Positions 8,757 through 18,765 of a stretch of 64,000 nucleotides of DNA are shown one piece after another. Numbering within the stretch: position 1 is the stretch's first letter; the number at the start of each line of letters is the position of its first letter. The translations under genes were made by a program, and so were the position numbers. Origin of the DNA: Pseudopedobacter sp038243635 (GTDB lineage: Bacteria; Bacteroidota; Bacteroidia; Sphingobacteriales; Sphingobacteriaceae); NCBI GenBank assembly GCA_038243635.1, contig JBBSQW010000003.1, positions 62,001 through 126,000 of the forward strand, written 5' to 3'. The notes under the pieces were generated by a model that saw nothing but the letters and a program-made list of their open reading frames with translations, did no database searches and had not been told where the DNA came from.

Positions 8757-9905
8757 TTAATTTACTTTAACAAATTTGTGAGTGTAAGGTCCATCTGCAG
8801 TCATGTAAATGGTAACATCTGCTCTGGTTTTCGATAAATTTGAAGCATCAAAGAAATCACTTGGAAATTTAAATACCCCGTCCCACTGCCCGTTACCTAC
8901 CAACTTCATATTAAAATAAGCGGTATTGGTCAAATTTGGACGACTGTCAGAGCTTCCAACTTGTCCCCAACCCTCTACACCATCGGCAAAAGTGTAAATA
9001 AACTTATAACGGTCTTCTTGCCATCCTCCTTTTTCAACAAAAACCACATTGAAGTTAGCTAGTTTCCATGTTCCGTTACCGGCATAGTCAAATAAATTGG
9101 TAACCTTATTTTGGTCGGGATTAAATATTCCGATAGACTGCAATTCTCTGATGGTATATCCTCCAGACAAAAAATCAACAGTTATCTTGTAAACCCCATC
9201 TTTGCTTACTTCTGCGCCGTTTTCGTTTTCGCCTAACTTTGATCCCTCTGGAGAGAACGTTCTAGAAACAGTTTGTTTAGAATCAACAAAATAATACTTT
9301 TTCCCTGTAGTAAGTTTAGTGTAAATTTCAAACTCATTACCTCCTGCTAAAGCTTTAAAAGCTTGTGCTCCGGATAAATCCGTCCCTCCTTCGGTTGCCG
9401 CTCCTGTAATAAATAAAGCAGGGGGAGATTCTAATCCCTCTAATCTAGTGATGATAAGCGTTCTACTTAAAGTTGATGCTGTTTTAGACATCCCTCTTGA
9501 AGCAACTACCATCCATTTTAAAGTAGCCTGTTTGCCAGATTCCGCACCCGCCAAAGCAGCAATTCTATTCAGCATTTTATGCGTAACGGTTGCACCCGTT
9601 GCTGTACCTTTATTGTCTGCTGTTAAGGTGTATATTGGTTTAGCGAAATCACCGTCGGGTTTATCAAACAATATATCGTAATAAACAACGCTATTATCGT
9701 CCGCTATAGATTTCTCCCACTCAAAATACACACTTGCTGTTGCTGCAGCTTGCAGATTGATTGTTTTATTATCAGCTGGCTCGTAAAGATTCCTAACTTC
9801 AGAAACATTTACAGTTCGCAATTCGTCTTTATCTTGGCAACTTGTTAATGTGAAGACAAAAGCCATGAGCATTAATGTCATCTGTATAAACGATTTTCTT
9901 TTCAT
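8757..9905 (-). CDS. SusE-like outer-membrane glycan-binding lipoprotein
   Basis: This 382-residue lipoprotein has its lipobox at LTSC (Cys23). The N-terminal ~110 residues are a SusE-type domain (NLYEPADNKTINLQ, then VYFEWEKS). Two binding-module-like parts follow: one begins PALFITGAATEGG and includes EFEIYTKLTTGKKYYFV; the C-terminal one contains YFNMKLVGNGQWDGVFKF and ends GPYTHKFVKVN. SusE/SusF proteins sit on the cell surface and hold glycan near the SusCD channel. It lies 39 bp after SusD in the same transcript. The C-terminal half clearly resembles segments of the SGNH fusion protein nearby. Confidence 0.85.
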   Translation of the reverse strand: MKRKSFIQMTLMLMAFVFTLTSCQDKDELRTVNVSEVRNLYEPADNKTINLQAAATASVYFEWEKSIADDNSVVYYDILFDKPDGDFAKPIYTLTADNKGTATGATVTHKMLNRIAALAGAESGKQATLKWMVVASRGMSKTASTLSRTLIITRLEGLESPPALFITGAATEGGTDLSGAQAFKALAGGNEFEIYTKLTTGKKYYFVDSKQTVSRTFSPEGSKLGENENGAEVSKDGVYKITVDFLSGGYTIRELQSIGIFNPDQNKVTNLFDYAGNGTWKLANFNVVFVEKGGWQEDRYKFIYTFADGVEGWGQVGSSDSRPNLTNTAYFNMKLVGNGQWDGVFKFPSDFFDASNLSKTRADVTIYMTADGPYTHKFVKVN

Positions 9906-9944
9906 TTCTATAAATTTTAATGTTTAACTAATTGGTTCGTTATT

Positions 9945-11567
9945 TTAATATCCTGGATTTTGGGTTAAATTTTTGTTGATAACAATTTCTTTTCTTGGTA
10001 CGCCCCACAAGTAATCTCTGTTAACACTAAACTTACTTGATTGAAGTTTGATATATTCAAACGAACCTCCAATTTTTTCAAACTTAGCACCTCTACGTAC
10101 TCCGGTTAACGTTTGCTCAGCAATTTTCCATCGTCTGATGTCAAAAACCCTAAGGCCTTCTAAAGCTAGTTCGCAACGTCTTTCGTTACGGATAATTTGC
10201 TGTAACTCCGCAGGAGTAGCCAATGTTGGATAACCAACTGCAGCAGTTGTATTATCAAACCCAGCTCTTAATCTCAATTTCTTGATGGTTTGATCCCAAA
10301 CCGCTGAAGTCATTGCGTTGGTTTCTTGCATTGCTTCCGCATACATCAACAACACATCTGCAAAGCGTATAAGTGGTAAATTCAAATTTGACTCCCACCC
10401 CGAAGTGTAAGCAGACGAGCTAGGATCACAATATTTCCGGTAATAGTAGCCAGTTGCCGTTGTAGCTTGTCCCTGTCCGGTGTATTTATTAGATACTTTT
10501 CCTGCTGGAGTTACTCCGTCAGGATTTATCACAAGTGGATAAGTGCTACCGTTTCTATCTTTCCAAGTAGCTCCGTCATAAGCAATAGTTGCTCCCATTC
10601 TAAGATCTCGTCCGGCATATGGAGAATCTCCTTCTACCCATTTGCTACCATTAGTCATCAAATAAGAATCAACCAATTCTTGTGTAGGTGCAGCAAGACT
10701 AAGACGAGCCCCAGCGGATAATGGAGCAAAATCTACAAGATCTCCCCATGTACGAAGTTGTGGTACATACTGAAGTGCAAGTATTACTTCACTATTATAT
10801 TCGTTATTAACCCAAAATAACCCTTCATAATTTTGGAATAAGCTATATGTTCCAAAATCTTTGGTATTGATAAGCTTACTACAATATTCGGCTACTTTAG
10901 GAAAGTTGTTTTCGTACAAGTACGCTCTTGCATTTAAGGCAACCACTGCTCCTTTGGTTATTCTTCCTCTGTCTGCCGTAGCATATTCTGTATTGGACGG
11001 AAGCATAGTGGCAACTTCGTCTAATTCAGTATGAATCCAACTTTTTACTTCTGCACTTGGCGTACGGAGTATTGTCTTAGATTCAGTAAGGCTGATGTCT
11101 TTAGTAAAGAAAGGAATATCGCCAAAGAAAGTAGTTAACCTGAGGTATAGAGAGGCTCTTATAAAACGAATCTCAGCTTTCATTCTTTCTTTTACAACCG
11201 AATTCATAGGCACACGATCCACATTTGCAAGGAACGTATGGCAAGTTTTAATACCGCCATAGCAATCGTCCCACTCGCTAGAAAACCGTCCATTAGACGC
11301 ATCAGCTTGCCCAGTAACTATTAATTTTTCATTAGTGTTACCGTAACCTTGATAAACATTATCACTTAAAATCTCATTACGAATAAGACTACCACTGTTA
11401 AACATTTGGTTATAAGCCATGTTTACAACAGATGATGCCTTATCTGCAGAAGTCCAGTAATTTGCCTCCGTAAATTTATCCGTAGGAGCTACTTCCAACT
11501 TCACGCATCCTGTGAATAAAACACACCCGGCAAAAAGGAGTGTTGCTGTATATTTTATACTCTTCAT
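9945..11567 (-). CDS. SusD/RagB-family substrate-binding lipoprotein
   Basis: This 540-residue lipoprotein has Cys21 in LFTGC. SusD features include DKFTEANYWTSADKASSVVN near the N-terminus, FIRASLYLRLTTFFGDIPFF, LPLIRFADVLLMYAEAMQE, and the C-terminal RNERRCELALEGLRVFDIRR. It forms the lid over the SusC channel and binds alpha-mannan fragments outside the cell. It starts 20 bp after the SusC stop, which indicates translational coupling in a classic SusC-SusD pair. Confidence 0.95.
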   Translation of the reverse strand: MKSIKYTATLLFAGCVLFTGCVKLEVAPTDKFTEANYWTSADKASSVVNMAYNQMFNSGSLIRNEILSDNVYQGYGNTNEKLIVTGQADASNGRFSSEWDDCYGGIKTCHTFLANVDRVPMNSVVKERMKAEIRFIRASLYLRLTTFFGDIPFFTKDISLTESKTILRTPSAEVKSWIHTELDEVATMLPSNTEYATADRGRITKGAVVALNARAYLYENNFPKVAEYCSKLINTKDFGTYSLFQNYEGLFWVNNEYNSEVILALQYVPQLRTWGDLVDFAPLSAGARLSLAAPTQELVDSYLMTNGSKWVEGDSPYAGRDLRMGATIAYDGATWKDRNGSTYPLVINPDGVTPAGKVSNKYTGQGQATTATGYYYRKYCDPSSSAYTSGWESNLNLPLIRFADVLLMYAEAMQETNAMTSAVWDQTIKKLRLRAGFDNTTAAVGYPTLATPAELQQIIRNERRCELALEGLRVFDIRRWKIAEQTLTGVRRGAKFEKIGGSFEYIKLQSSKFSVNRDYLWGVPRKEIVINKNLTQNPGY

Positions 11568-11587
11568 AATATTATCCGTTTAACTTC

Positions 11588-14500
11588 TTAAAATTCAACA
11601 TTTATACCGCCACCAAAATACTTGATTAGCGGATAGTTTCTTCCACTATTTGCGCCACCTGCTGACATATTTGAACCGAACTCAGAGGACTCTGGATCAA
11701 TAAATGACTGATGACTAAACGTTAACAAATTTTGCGCATCCGCAAAAATTCTTACTTTTTGAGCACCTATTTTTTGGATCCATGCTTTCGGAAGGTTATA
11801 CCCAACCTGTATGTTTTTTACTCTTAAGTAAGCCGCATTAAAGATTTGCAAATCAGATCCTTTTCCGTAATTATTTGCGGTTGACGGTGTGGAAGGCGCT
11901 GTTAAACGAGGGAATCTTGCATCTTGATTATTAGGTGTCCAGTAATCCAGTTGATGTTGAAATATTACAAATGAATAATTTCCGTGAAATGGTTCAATAG
12001 ATTCGCCACGCAATGCCATATCTCGCTTACCCACTCCCTGCAACAACAACCCCAAATCAAAACCTTTCCATTCAACGTTATAAGTAATGCCAAAGGTGTA
12101 TCTTGGAAAAGCACTCCCTAAAACAAACCTATCACTATCATTAATAACTCCATCTCCGTTTCTATCTACATACTTTACGTCTCCTGGCTGCAAACTGGCA
12201 CCAATTGGAATTGCGGAAGACATAATATCTTCATCATTGCGGAAATAACCATTTGTTTTATAGCCGTAATAAGATGCGTAAGGCAAGCCCACTCTCGTTA
12301 TTCTTTCTATCTCATCAGCTTTGTCAATTCTTTCGTAACCTTCAAATTCTGTCACCTCGTTTCTTGAATCGCCAAGGTTAAATCCGAACGTATGATTAAA
12401 GTCTCTGCGTTTTAAACGGTAATTAATCGTTAAATCCCATCCTTGGTTAAGCATTGATCCTATATTGGCATTGGATACGGCACCACCTAATGTACCAGGT
12501 ACAAGTGGAGTAAGTAGAATTCCTGACGTTAACTTACGGAAGTAATCAAATGAAACATTCAGTTTGCTTTCAAAAAAATCAGCATCGGCACCAATATTAA
12601 ATGTGTTGGAAGTCTCCCACCTTAAGCCTGGGTTACCAAATGTATATCCTGTTCCACTTCCGGCCACATTATTAAACCCGTAGGTGTTATTATATATGGA
12701 ATAGGTTGTATAAGTTTGATAATCATTAGCGCTTTGGTTACCTAAAGTTCCGTAAGAGGCTCTTATTTTAAGATTCCCAACATGCTCTCTGTATGCGTTC
12801 ATAAAATTTTCTTCAGATGCTCTCCAACCTAAAGAAACAGATGGAAAGAAGCCCCATCGCTCATCACTAGCAAATTTAGAAGAACCATCGTACCTCATAC
12901 TTACTTCAGCAAAGTAGCGATCTTTATAAGCGTATCCTAAACGACCAAACCATGATACCAACGCTCTCTCAGTTGTTCCACCAGGAGTATTGTAGCTGCT
13001 TTTATCAATAATAGTACTATCTATAGGCACCCCTAATCCTGGGTCTACAAAATTTTTCTTAATCTCGTTCCTTTGTTGACGATATGACTCGTTGGAATAA
13101 CCTGCTAAAGCTTTTATATTGTGAACTTTGTCGAATGTACGATCAAAATCAAGCAAAAACTGACTATTTAAAGCTGTGGATTTTCCGTTATAATCCTCTA
13201 TGCTATAATTGTTTGCGTCGTTTACATTGATTGGTGTATCAGACCCTGAAAGATCATAAATTGGAACGTAGAATCTTCTAATCAAGCGGTGATCCGGATT
13301 AAGATCTAAGCCGAAAATCGCTCTAGCTTTTAAACCTTTAATAACTTCTAACTCGCCATTTAAAATTCCTTGAAAGTGGTCGTTGTCATTTTTCGTAAAA
13401 CCGGATTTTTCTAAATCAGCAAGTGGGTTTCCGCTTACAATATCATTACCAAAGTAGCGCCCATTTTCTGCTGTTGGCTTATAAATATTGTACGCTGGTA
13501 CACGAGCCGAATTTGCTAATAAGAAACCTGTATTACCAGTATAGGATTTACTTTCGCTTCTATCGTAAGCCGCAATGGTGGTTAATTTAAATCGTTTAAC
13601 TTCTGTAGTTAAGTTTAGCCTAAAATTATACCTACCTGTTCCATAATCAGGACCTTTAAAATTACTTTCCTGATTAAAATAACCAGCTGATATTAAGTAA
13701 CTTGTGTTTTCAGAACCACCCATCATACTTATATTATGGGTTTGTTGTAACCCATTTTTTAAAATGGCATCCATCATATATTCTGAATCTCCGGTAGAAA
13801 AATCTTGGATTTGCTGGGATGAATATATTGGGAGTAACCCAGTATTAATATATGCATCGTTACGTAGTAACGCGTTTTCATAACCACTAACCGGCCTAAG
13901 CAACACTTCTGGAGTTTGCGTACCTACACTTGAACTAAAATTCAATTGAGGAACCATGTTCTTTTTACCTTTTTTTGTAGTTACCAACAGCACACCGTTT
14001 GCAGAACGAGAACCGTAGATAGCTGCACTTCCGGCATCTTTTAACACAGAAATACTTTCTATATCATTAGGATTAAGGTTATTTAATGCCCCTACATCAT
14101 TAACAATTAAGCCATCTATAACTAATAAAGGACTAGTATTATTAAAAGTACTTACTCCTCTAATGTTAATATTTAAACTGTTGTCATTAGGGTTCATGCT
14201 TCTTTGTTGGATTACAAGACTTGGAGAGGAGCCCTGAAGTGCTTGTGTAACGTTGCCAACAGGTCTGTCTTCCATTACTTTAGAATCAATTTTATCGATC
14301 GCACCAGTAACACTTCTACGTGTAGTTGTTCCATAGCCAATTACAACAACTTCATCCATTAGCTGTCGATCTTCTTCTAGCTTAATTCTAATCTCACTTG
14401 TGTTTACCACTTTAAAAGATGCTTTCTTAAAGCCGAGTAAGGAAAATTCAAGAGTAGCTCCTGGTTCTACTTGTAAACTAAAGTAGCCGTCTAGGTTGGT

Positions 14501-14794
14501 TACCGTTCCGTTGGTATTTCCTTTTTCTGCAACGGAAACGCCAATCAGCGGTAAATTTTGGTTGTCAACAACGTACCCCTTAACAGTTTGCAGCAGTAAG
14601 CTATTATAAATACTTGCATTGTTCTTTTCAGAACTTTTTAGTTTACCTACGGGTTTATTTTTTTCAGAGGCATAAGAAATGCTGGTGAAAAGGAATATAA
14701 ACAAGGTCAGTAATTTCAGGATAAAGGTTTTTCTATCGTCAAAATAAGGCAATAGTGTACTCCTTCCCTGTTGTGAATGATTTGTTTTCATCAT
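11588..14794 (-). CDS. SusC/RagA-family TonB-dependent transporter (mannan locus)
   Basis: This 1068-residue protein has an unusually long N-terminus before the signal anchor (~25-45). A carboxypeptidase-D-like domain follows (~70-150, VKGYVVDNQNLPLIGVSV). The TonB-box-like segment DEVVVIGYG comes next, then the plug (NPNDIESISVLKDAGSAAIYG, SANGVLLVTTKKGK) and a 22-strand-type barrel ending in an aromatic-containing strand (GGGINVEF). It imports oligosaccharides across the outer membrane with the SusD encoded next to it. Two adjacent ATGs (14794 and 14791) make the start ambiguous by one residue. GH76 lies 163 bp upstream on the same strand. Confidence 0.95.
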   Translation of the reverse strand: MMKTNHSQQGRSTLLPYFDDRKTFILKLLTLFIFLFTSISYASEKNKPVGKLKSSEKNNASIYNSLLLQTVKGYVVDNQNLPLIGVSVAEKGNTNGTVTNLDGYFSLQVEPGATLEFSLLGFKKASFKVVNTSEIRIKLEEDRQLMDEVVVIGYGTTTRRSVTGAIDKIDSKVMEDRPVGNVTQALQGSSPSLVIQQRSMNPNDNSLNINIRGVSTFNNTSPLLVIDGLIVNDVGALNNLNPNDIESISVLKDAGSAAIYGSRSANGVLLVTTKKGKKNMVPQLNFSSSVGTQTPEVLLRPVSGYENALLRNDAYINTGLLPIYSSQQIQDFSTGDSEYMMDAILKNGLQQTHNISMMGGSENTSYLISAGYFNQESNFKGPDYGTGRYNFRLNLTTEVKRFKLTTIAAYDRSESKSYTGNTGFLLANSARVPAYNIYKPTAENGRYFGNDIVSGNPLADLEKSGFTKNDNDHFQGILNGELEVIKGLKARAIFGLDLNPDHRLIRRFYVPIYDLSGSDTPINVNDANNYSIEDYNGKSTALNSQFLLDFDRTFDKVHNIKALAGYSNESYRQQRNEIKKNFVDPGLGVPIDSTIIDKSSYNTPGGTTERALVSWFGRLGYAYKDRYFAEVSMRYDGSSKFASDERWGFFPSVSLGWRASEENFMNAYREHVGNLKIRASYGTLGNQSANDYQTYTTYSIYNNTYGFNNVAGSGTGYTFGNPGLRWETSNTFNIGADADFFESKLNVSFDYFRKLTSGILLTPLVPGTLGGAVSNANIGSMLNQGWDLTINYRLKRRDFNHTFGFNLGDSRNEVTEFEGYERIDKADEIERITRVGLPYASYYGYKTNGYFRNDEDIMSSAIPIGASLQPGDVKYVDRNGDGVINDSDRFVLGSAFPRYTFGITYNVEWKGFDLGLLLQGVGKRDMALRGESIEPFHGNYSFVIFQHQLDYWTPNNQDARFPRLTAPSTPSTANNYGKGSDLQIFNAAYLRVKNIQVGYNLPKAWIQKIGAQKVRIFADAQNLLTFSHQSFIDPESSEFGSNMSAGGANSGRNYPLIKYFGGGINVEF

Positions 14795-14957
14795 AACTTG
14801 GATTTATTTATTGGTTTTAAATTGGTTGGTTTGAAGGTTTACTTCAGTGATTTGTAAATTTGGTTATTCATTTATTATGGTTAATTGGTAAAAATCCTGC
14901 TTTCTTAAAATGGAATCTTTTCTTTAATAACAGTAAATTTTTCCATTTTATTTACCA

Positions 14958-16031
14958 TTACATTTTATCTGCCTGCGCAAGCAAAGCGTAGATTTCAATC
15001 ATCGCAGCTTGATCTATTAATCGCTTCTCAGGGCGGGTACCTACCAAATTCTTTTCGTTACGTTCTTTTTCCCATATAGCGTCTGCATCTGTTTTAAAGA
15101 AGTTAATCCAGTCTGTATTTCTATCGATCTTATAAAGCTCAAGATAACCTCTAAGCATTACTGCGTTAAACCAATATTCGTTGGGCAACCTATTGTTCTT
15201 AAAAAAATGAGCTCTCCCAGCTTTAGCGACACGCTTAGCCTCATCGAAATATTTTTTATCCTTTGTAATATTGTAAAGAAGAACAGCAGATTGCAACATA
15301 GTTCCTGTATTATAGGTATAGGTATCCTTATTAATCTTTAAAGATGGTATTTGGATATTATCCCAATAAACACCTTCTGGAGACTGCAGATTACTTTTTG
15401 TCCAGTTGTAAACATCTATTGCTGTTTTTAGATATTCGGCTTTAGGGCTTTCTTGATAAAGCTTTAGCGCAACAAGCACCCCCGGACCGTTAGAACAAGT
15501 GTTTTTTGTGGTCATATCCTTTTCACGCCAGTATATTCCTCCACCTGCAACGGAGTCGAGTCCGAAAAGCATGAAATCGTATATTTTTTTTGATTCACGT
15601 AGATATTTCTTTTTTCCTGTACGGCTGAAAGCGTCCATATAAGCTATCGCCACCCATTGGTTGTCGTCATAATACTTGGTCGTGACTTTTTCTTTGGTCA
15701 CATAATCCTGATAAGCAGGTACCGGCTTTGTGTTAATCCAGTATTTATCAATTGCTTTTACAATAGGTTTCATTGCCTTTTCCTGTGGCCTTAACACTTC
15801 AATCTCATTGGCAGCCTGTATATATGCACACAAAGGCCAAAGCCATGAATATTTATTCTCATTTTTAGAGCTATCTGTTGTTTCGTAGTATAAAGAAGCT
15901 TTTTTAACTCGTAAATCTTGGTTAATTGCAAATTGCAGTTTACTGATGCGGTCTAAATACTCCGATTGTTGACCAAAAATGGATGCCGAGAAAAAAGTAG
16001 CAAACACAAATAGCATAATTTTCTTAATCAT
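14958..16031 (-). CDS. GH76-family alpha-1,6-mannanase, secreted
   Basis: This 357-residue protein has a cleavable signal peptide (1-20, ending SIFGQ) and no lipobox, so it is probably periplasmic. The GH76 Asp-Asp pair is in YYDDNQWVA (Asp122-Asp123), and GGGIYWREKD and CSNGPGVLVALKLY follow. It should shorten imported alpha-1,6-mannan fragments, complementing the lipid-anchored GH76 of the same locus. It is the first gene of the mannan locus. Its only visible promoter lies ~425 bp upstream and carries a LacI-type operator, which implies a long leader. Confidence 0.9.
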   Translation of the reverse strand: MIKKIMLFVFATFFSASIFGQQSEYLDRISKLQFAINQDLRVKKASLYYETTDSSKNENKYSWLWPLCAYIQAANEIEVLRPQEKAMKPIVKAIDKYWINTKPVPAYQDYVTKEKVTTKYYDDNQWVAIAYMDAFSRTGKKKYLRESKKIYDFMLFGLDSVAGGGIYWREKDMTTKNTCSNGPGVLVALKLYQESPKAEYLKTAIDVYNWTKSNLQSPEGVYWDNIQIPSLKINKDTYTYNTGTMLQSAVLLYNITKDKKYFDEAKRVAKAGRAHFFKNNRLPNEYWFNAVMLRGYLELYKIDRNTDWINFFKTDADAIWEKERNEKNLVGTRPEKRLIDQAAMIEIYALLAQADKM

Positions 16032-16455
16032 AGCTGCTTATTAAATAGTTAAATGATATTATAAATACTAGTTTGAAAATTCCTTTTATCAGCATCAAAC
16101 TAATCTCGAGTTTCCGTTATAAAATTTCCACTAAAATTCTACAAAAATAGTGTTAGCATAGGTTAATCAAGACATAGTGAACTTTTCCGCGTTTATCGTT
16201 ATCAATAGCTTTATACACAAAACCATTACTTCCATTTGTACCGTAATGATTGAGTTCACGGCCTAAGCTGATCATCTTTATGCTCTGTAATGATGCAAAG
16301 ATGTATCGCTTCCGGCAAGTAACTCCACTGATGCAAATTCAGATTTTTCGATAAAAGCGCTATTTTCACTGATCTAATTTAATATGGCAAACAATAATAG
16401 ATTGTTAAAAGGCTTTTTTAAACACTATACGTTGTTTAAAAAATTGGTTTATAAT
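16032..16455 (-). other. Long leader between the GH76 promoter and GH76
   Basis: About 420 bp separate the predicted promoter from the GH76 start. There is no complete gene, but two stretches read like protein on the minus strand: an open frame from ATG at 16275 to TAA at 16153 (40 codons, starting MISLGRELNHYGTNG), and just upstream, in another frame, ENSAFIEKSEFASVELLAG ending in a TAA. They may be remnants of a lost first gene, a leader peptide, or chance. No riboswitch structure was recognised. Confidence 0.35.
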
Positions 16456-16485
16456 CAAATATATAAAACTAAATTGATTTAGCAA
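16456..16485 (-). promoter_or_regulatory. Promoter with LacI-type operator for the mannan locus
   Basis: Read on the minus strand, TTG (16485-16483) is the -33 element. The operator CTAAATCAATTTAG (16482-16469) follows with perfect 6-bp arms, and then the -7 element TATATTTG (16463-16456), with 19 bp between the elements. It is the only promoter seen ahead of GH76-SusC-SusD-SusE-GH76. A repressor sitting between -33 and -7 would block RNA polymerase. Confidence 0.65.
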
Positions 16486-16509
16486 AATGAATTTAGTTTT
16501 AAATTTGGT

Positions 16510-17415
16510 TTATTTTAGTTGAATTTCTTGAGCTTTCTTTGTAAGAAATCCAGATTGCTTAAAACTATGCCCCGCACCAACCAATGCTGCATATTCCCAT
16601 AATTTACTTTGATAAATCAGCAGTTTTTTATTCTCAATGTGCTCCATCATAAAACATTTAAAAACGCCCATACATTTAGCGATATTCCCGCCAACGATAA
16701 CCACATCTGCCTTTTCTTCTTTGGAAAACTCGTTAAGAAAAGCAGCTAAATTAACTCCAAACTCAGAAAATATCCTTTCTTTCAAAGCCTCATCACCCTC
16801 TAACAATAAAGCTTCAACATTTTTAAGCTGCTTACCACAAAGCTCTGTATATCGTTTTTGAAACCACCGTGTAGATATATAATCTTCAGCTATTCCATCA
16901 TTCAGAGGTAAAATGGCTCTAAAAACATCACTGCTTGTTCCGTTAACACTTTTTGCAGACCCAAGTCCTGTGCCTATCGTAACACCAATTATTTTTACAT
17001 CTGTTGGCATTCCTAATGCTAGCATCTCGCCATGCAAAAAAGCCTCAGCATCATTGCGAAAGGATATATTTGAGGGTAAAACTAGAAGTCTTTCGGCAAG
17101 TAAATCTTTAATATTCATCCCGTAAAGCGCATCATACTTGTTTAAGTCTTTAATATAAGATATACCTTCGGCATAATCAAAAGGCCCTGGCATAGCTATC
17201 CCAATCTTAACTTGCTTAGGATCTACGACTTGTATAAAATCAGCTAGAACTTCTATCCACACATTCAAAATACTTTCAGCAGTACCAAGAGAATCAACTT
17301 TTTCTCTCTTAAGTGTTTCTTCTTTTATGAAATATCCTTCAGACAACTCTGCCACGGTAATGTGAGACCCACCAATATCCACGCCTATCAGCTTTTCGGA
17401 GAATTTATTTCTCAT
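16510..17415 (-). CDS. ROK-family sugar kinase 1
   Basis: This 301-residue cytoplasmic ROK protein carries the N-terminal phosphate-binding motif GVDIGGSHI, the catalytic-region motif RNDAEAFLHGE, the glycine-rich GVTIGTGLGSA, and VIVGGNIA near the C-terminus. It lacks the Cys-rich zinc motif (CxCGxxGCxE) found in most ROK kinases; GIAEDYISTRWF stands there instead. ROK kinases phosphorylate glucose, mannose, fructose or N-acetylated hexoses with ATP. Mannose is the likely substrate here because the gene sits between the mannan operon and its repressor, but this is inference. It lies 89 bp after LacI1 and has its own operator-bearing promoter. ROK2 (21814-22719) is a close paralogue. Confidence 0.82.
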   Translation of the reverse strand: MRNKFSEKLIGVDIGGSHITVAELSEGYFIKEETLKREKVDSLGTAESILNVWIEVLADFIQVVDPKQVKIGIAMPGPFDYAEGISYIKDLNKYDALYGMNIKDLLAERLLVLPSNISFRNDAEAFLHGEMLALGMPTDVKIIGVTIGTGLGSAKSVNGTSSDVFRAILPLNDGIAEDYISTRWFQKRYTELCGKQLKNVEALLLEGDEALKERIFSEFGVNLAAFLNEFSKEEKADVVIVGGNIAKCMGVFKCFMMEHIENKKLLIYQSKLWEYAALVGAGHSFKQSGFLTKKAQEIQLK

Positions 17416-17442
17416 TTTTTAGTTTAGGTTGGTTTTGAACAA

Positions 17443-17473
17443 CAAACATACTAAATCGATTTAGTAAATTCAA
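17443..17473 (-). promoter_or_regulatory. Promoter with perfect palindromic operator for ROK1
   Basis: On the minus strand, TTG (17473-17471), a 20-bp spacer and TATGTTTG (17450-17443) make a textbook Bacteroidota promoter. The spacer ends with the fully palindromic operator CTAAATCGATTTAG (17464-17451), which has the central CpG typical of LacI-family sites and abuts the -7 element. The ROK1 start codon is 28 bp downstream. Confidence 0.7.
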
Positions 17474-17504
17474 TAAATTTAGCACTATTTTTTTAAAAAA
17501 ATAT

Positions 17505-18515
17505 TTATTTAGAAGACTCTCTTATAATAAATGATGTTGGAAGCACTACAGTCTGATGCTTATTACCGGGAGTTGGTTTCTTCAACCTCGACAACAAAAT
17601 GTTGATCGCGTTCTCTGCTATTGCTTCGGTGGGTTGCGATACACTGGTAATAGATGGGGAATACAATTCAAATAACTCATAATCATCAAAACAAACAACA
17701 CCAATGTTTTGGGGAATTTGTAGATTCATTGATTTTATGGCTCTTAATCCGCTAACGCATAAATAGTTTGTCGCAAAGAATATTGCATCAATTTCTGGAG
17801 ATCTACTTAGAAAAGAAATAATATGTTTAACGGCGTCATTACTATCGTGGTAAGCGATTTCTTTGACAAACTGTGGAAAACCCCGTTCTTTCGTTGCTTT
17901 TTCATAACCAGAAAGCCGATCAATCATTTGGCTTTGTAGAGAATTGATAGTCACAAACGCAATATTCTTGAATCCATTTTCTATCAAATGATTAGTGGCC
18001 TTATATGCGCTTTCAAAATTATCTACCAGTACATAATCTGTACTTACATTTGGCAAATACCTATCTAACAAAACAACCGGCTTACCACTTTTAACTAAAT
18101 CGTTTATTTCTCTCTCTACCCCATCAGGGGCAATAATAATATATCCATCAACCTGCCGGTCTTTGTAAACCTCAATAAGTTCTTGTGTTTTTTTTGTATC
18201 GTTCTCTGTACTACAGTATATTATTTTATAACCACTTTTATACGCCTTCTCTTCTATTTCTCTTGCTATAGTCGAAAAAAAAGGATCAGAAATATCTTCG
18301 ACTATCAGACCAATAATATTTGTTTTTCCAGTTCTTAAACTCCTTGCCAGTGCGCTTGGCTTATAATCAATTTTCTCGATATAGTCCAATACCTTTTTTA
18401 TCAATTTATCACTAATCCTTTTCTCTTGGGCTTTTCCATTCAATACAAACGAAACGGTAGTAGTAGAAACCCCTAGATCTTTTGCTATGCTGTTTATTGA
18501 ATTTTTATTACTCAC
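17505..18515 (-). CDS. LacI-family transcriptional regulator 1
   Basis: This 336-residue protein has an N-terminal LacI helix-turn-helix (INSIAKDLGVSTTTVSFVLNG), a hinge helix (KPSALARSLRTGKT) and a periplasmic-binding-protein-like effector domain (IGLIVEDISDPFFSTIAREI and the C-terminal PTSFIIRESSK). It probably represses the mannan genes through the CTAAAWCRWTTTAG sites and is relieved by an imported sugar or its phosphate. The start is GTG at 18515; no ATG precedes the DNA-binding domain in frame. Its promoter carries the same operator, which suggests autoregulation. It is paralogous to LacI2, but its recognition helix differs (STTTVSF against SITAVSF). Confidence 0.92.
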   Translation of the reverse strand: MSNKNSINSIAKDLGVSTTTVSFVLNGKAQEKRISDKLIKKVLDYIEKIDYKPSALARSLRTGKTNIIGLIVEDISDPFFSTIAREIEEKAYKSGYKIIYCSTENDTKKTQELIEVYKDRQVDGYIIIAPDGVEREINDLVKSGKPVVLLDRYLPNVSTDYVLVDNFESAYKATNHLIENGFKNIAFVTINSLQSQMIDRLSGYEKATKERGFPQFVKEIAYHDSNDAVKHIISFLSRSPEIDAIFFATNYLCVSGLRAIKSMNLQIPQNIGVVCFDDYELFELYSPSITSVSQPTEAIAENAINILLSRLKKPTPGNKHQTVVLPTSFIIRESSK

Positions 18516-18737
18516 CTTTATTAATTAAATACAAATCATTTTTTTAAAAACTCCACATTTACAACTCGTTTCGACGCAATTCGGCGTCAATCTTATCTAT
18601 CTGCTCACCCTAAACATTCTAGTTTTAGGTATGTATATTTAATGTTAGAATAAAAATTTTTAGATAACTGGACTGCTAAGTGTTACCTAACATAGGATCT
18701 TCGGTTTATCGACTCAAACGAGAGCCAGAAAATCTAT

Positions 18738-18765
18738 CAAAAATATAAAAACTAAATCAATTTAG
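18738..18765 (-). promoter_or_regulatory. Operator and -7 element ahead of LacI1
   Basis: The palindrome CTAAATTGATTTAG (minus strand, 18765-18752) lies 6 bp upstream of TATTTTTG (18745-18738), the same geometry as at the GH76 and permease promoters. No TTG directly precedes it. The transcript would have a leader of ~220 nt before the LacI1 start codon. Confidence 0.5.
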
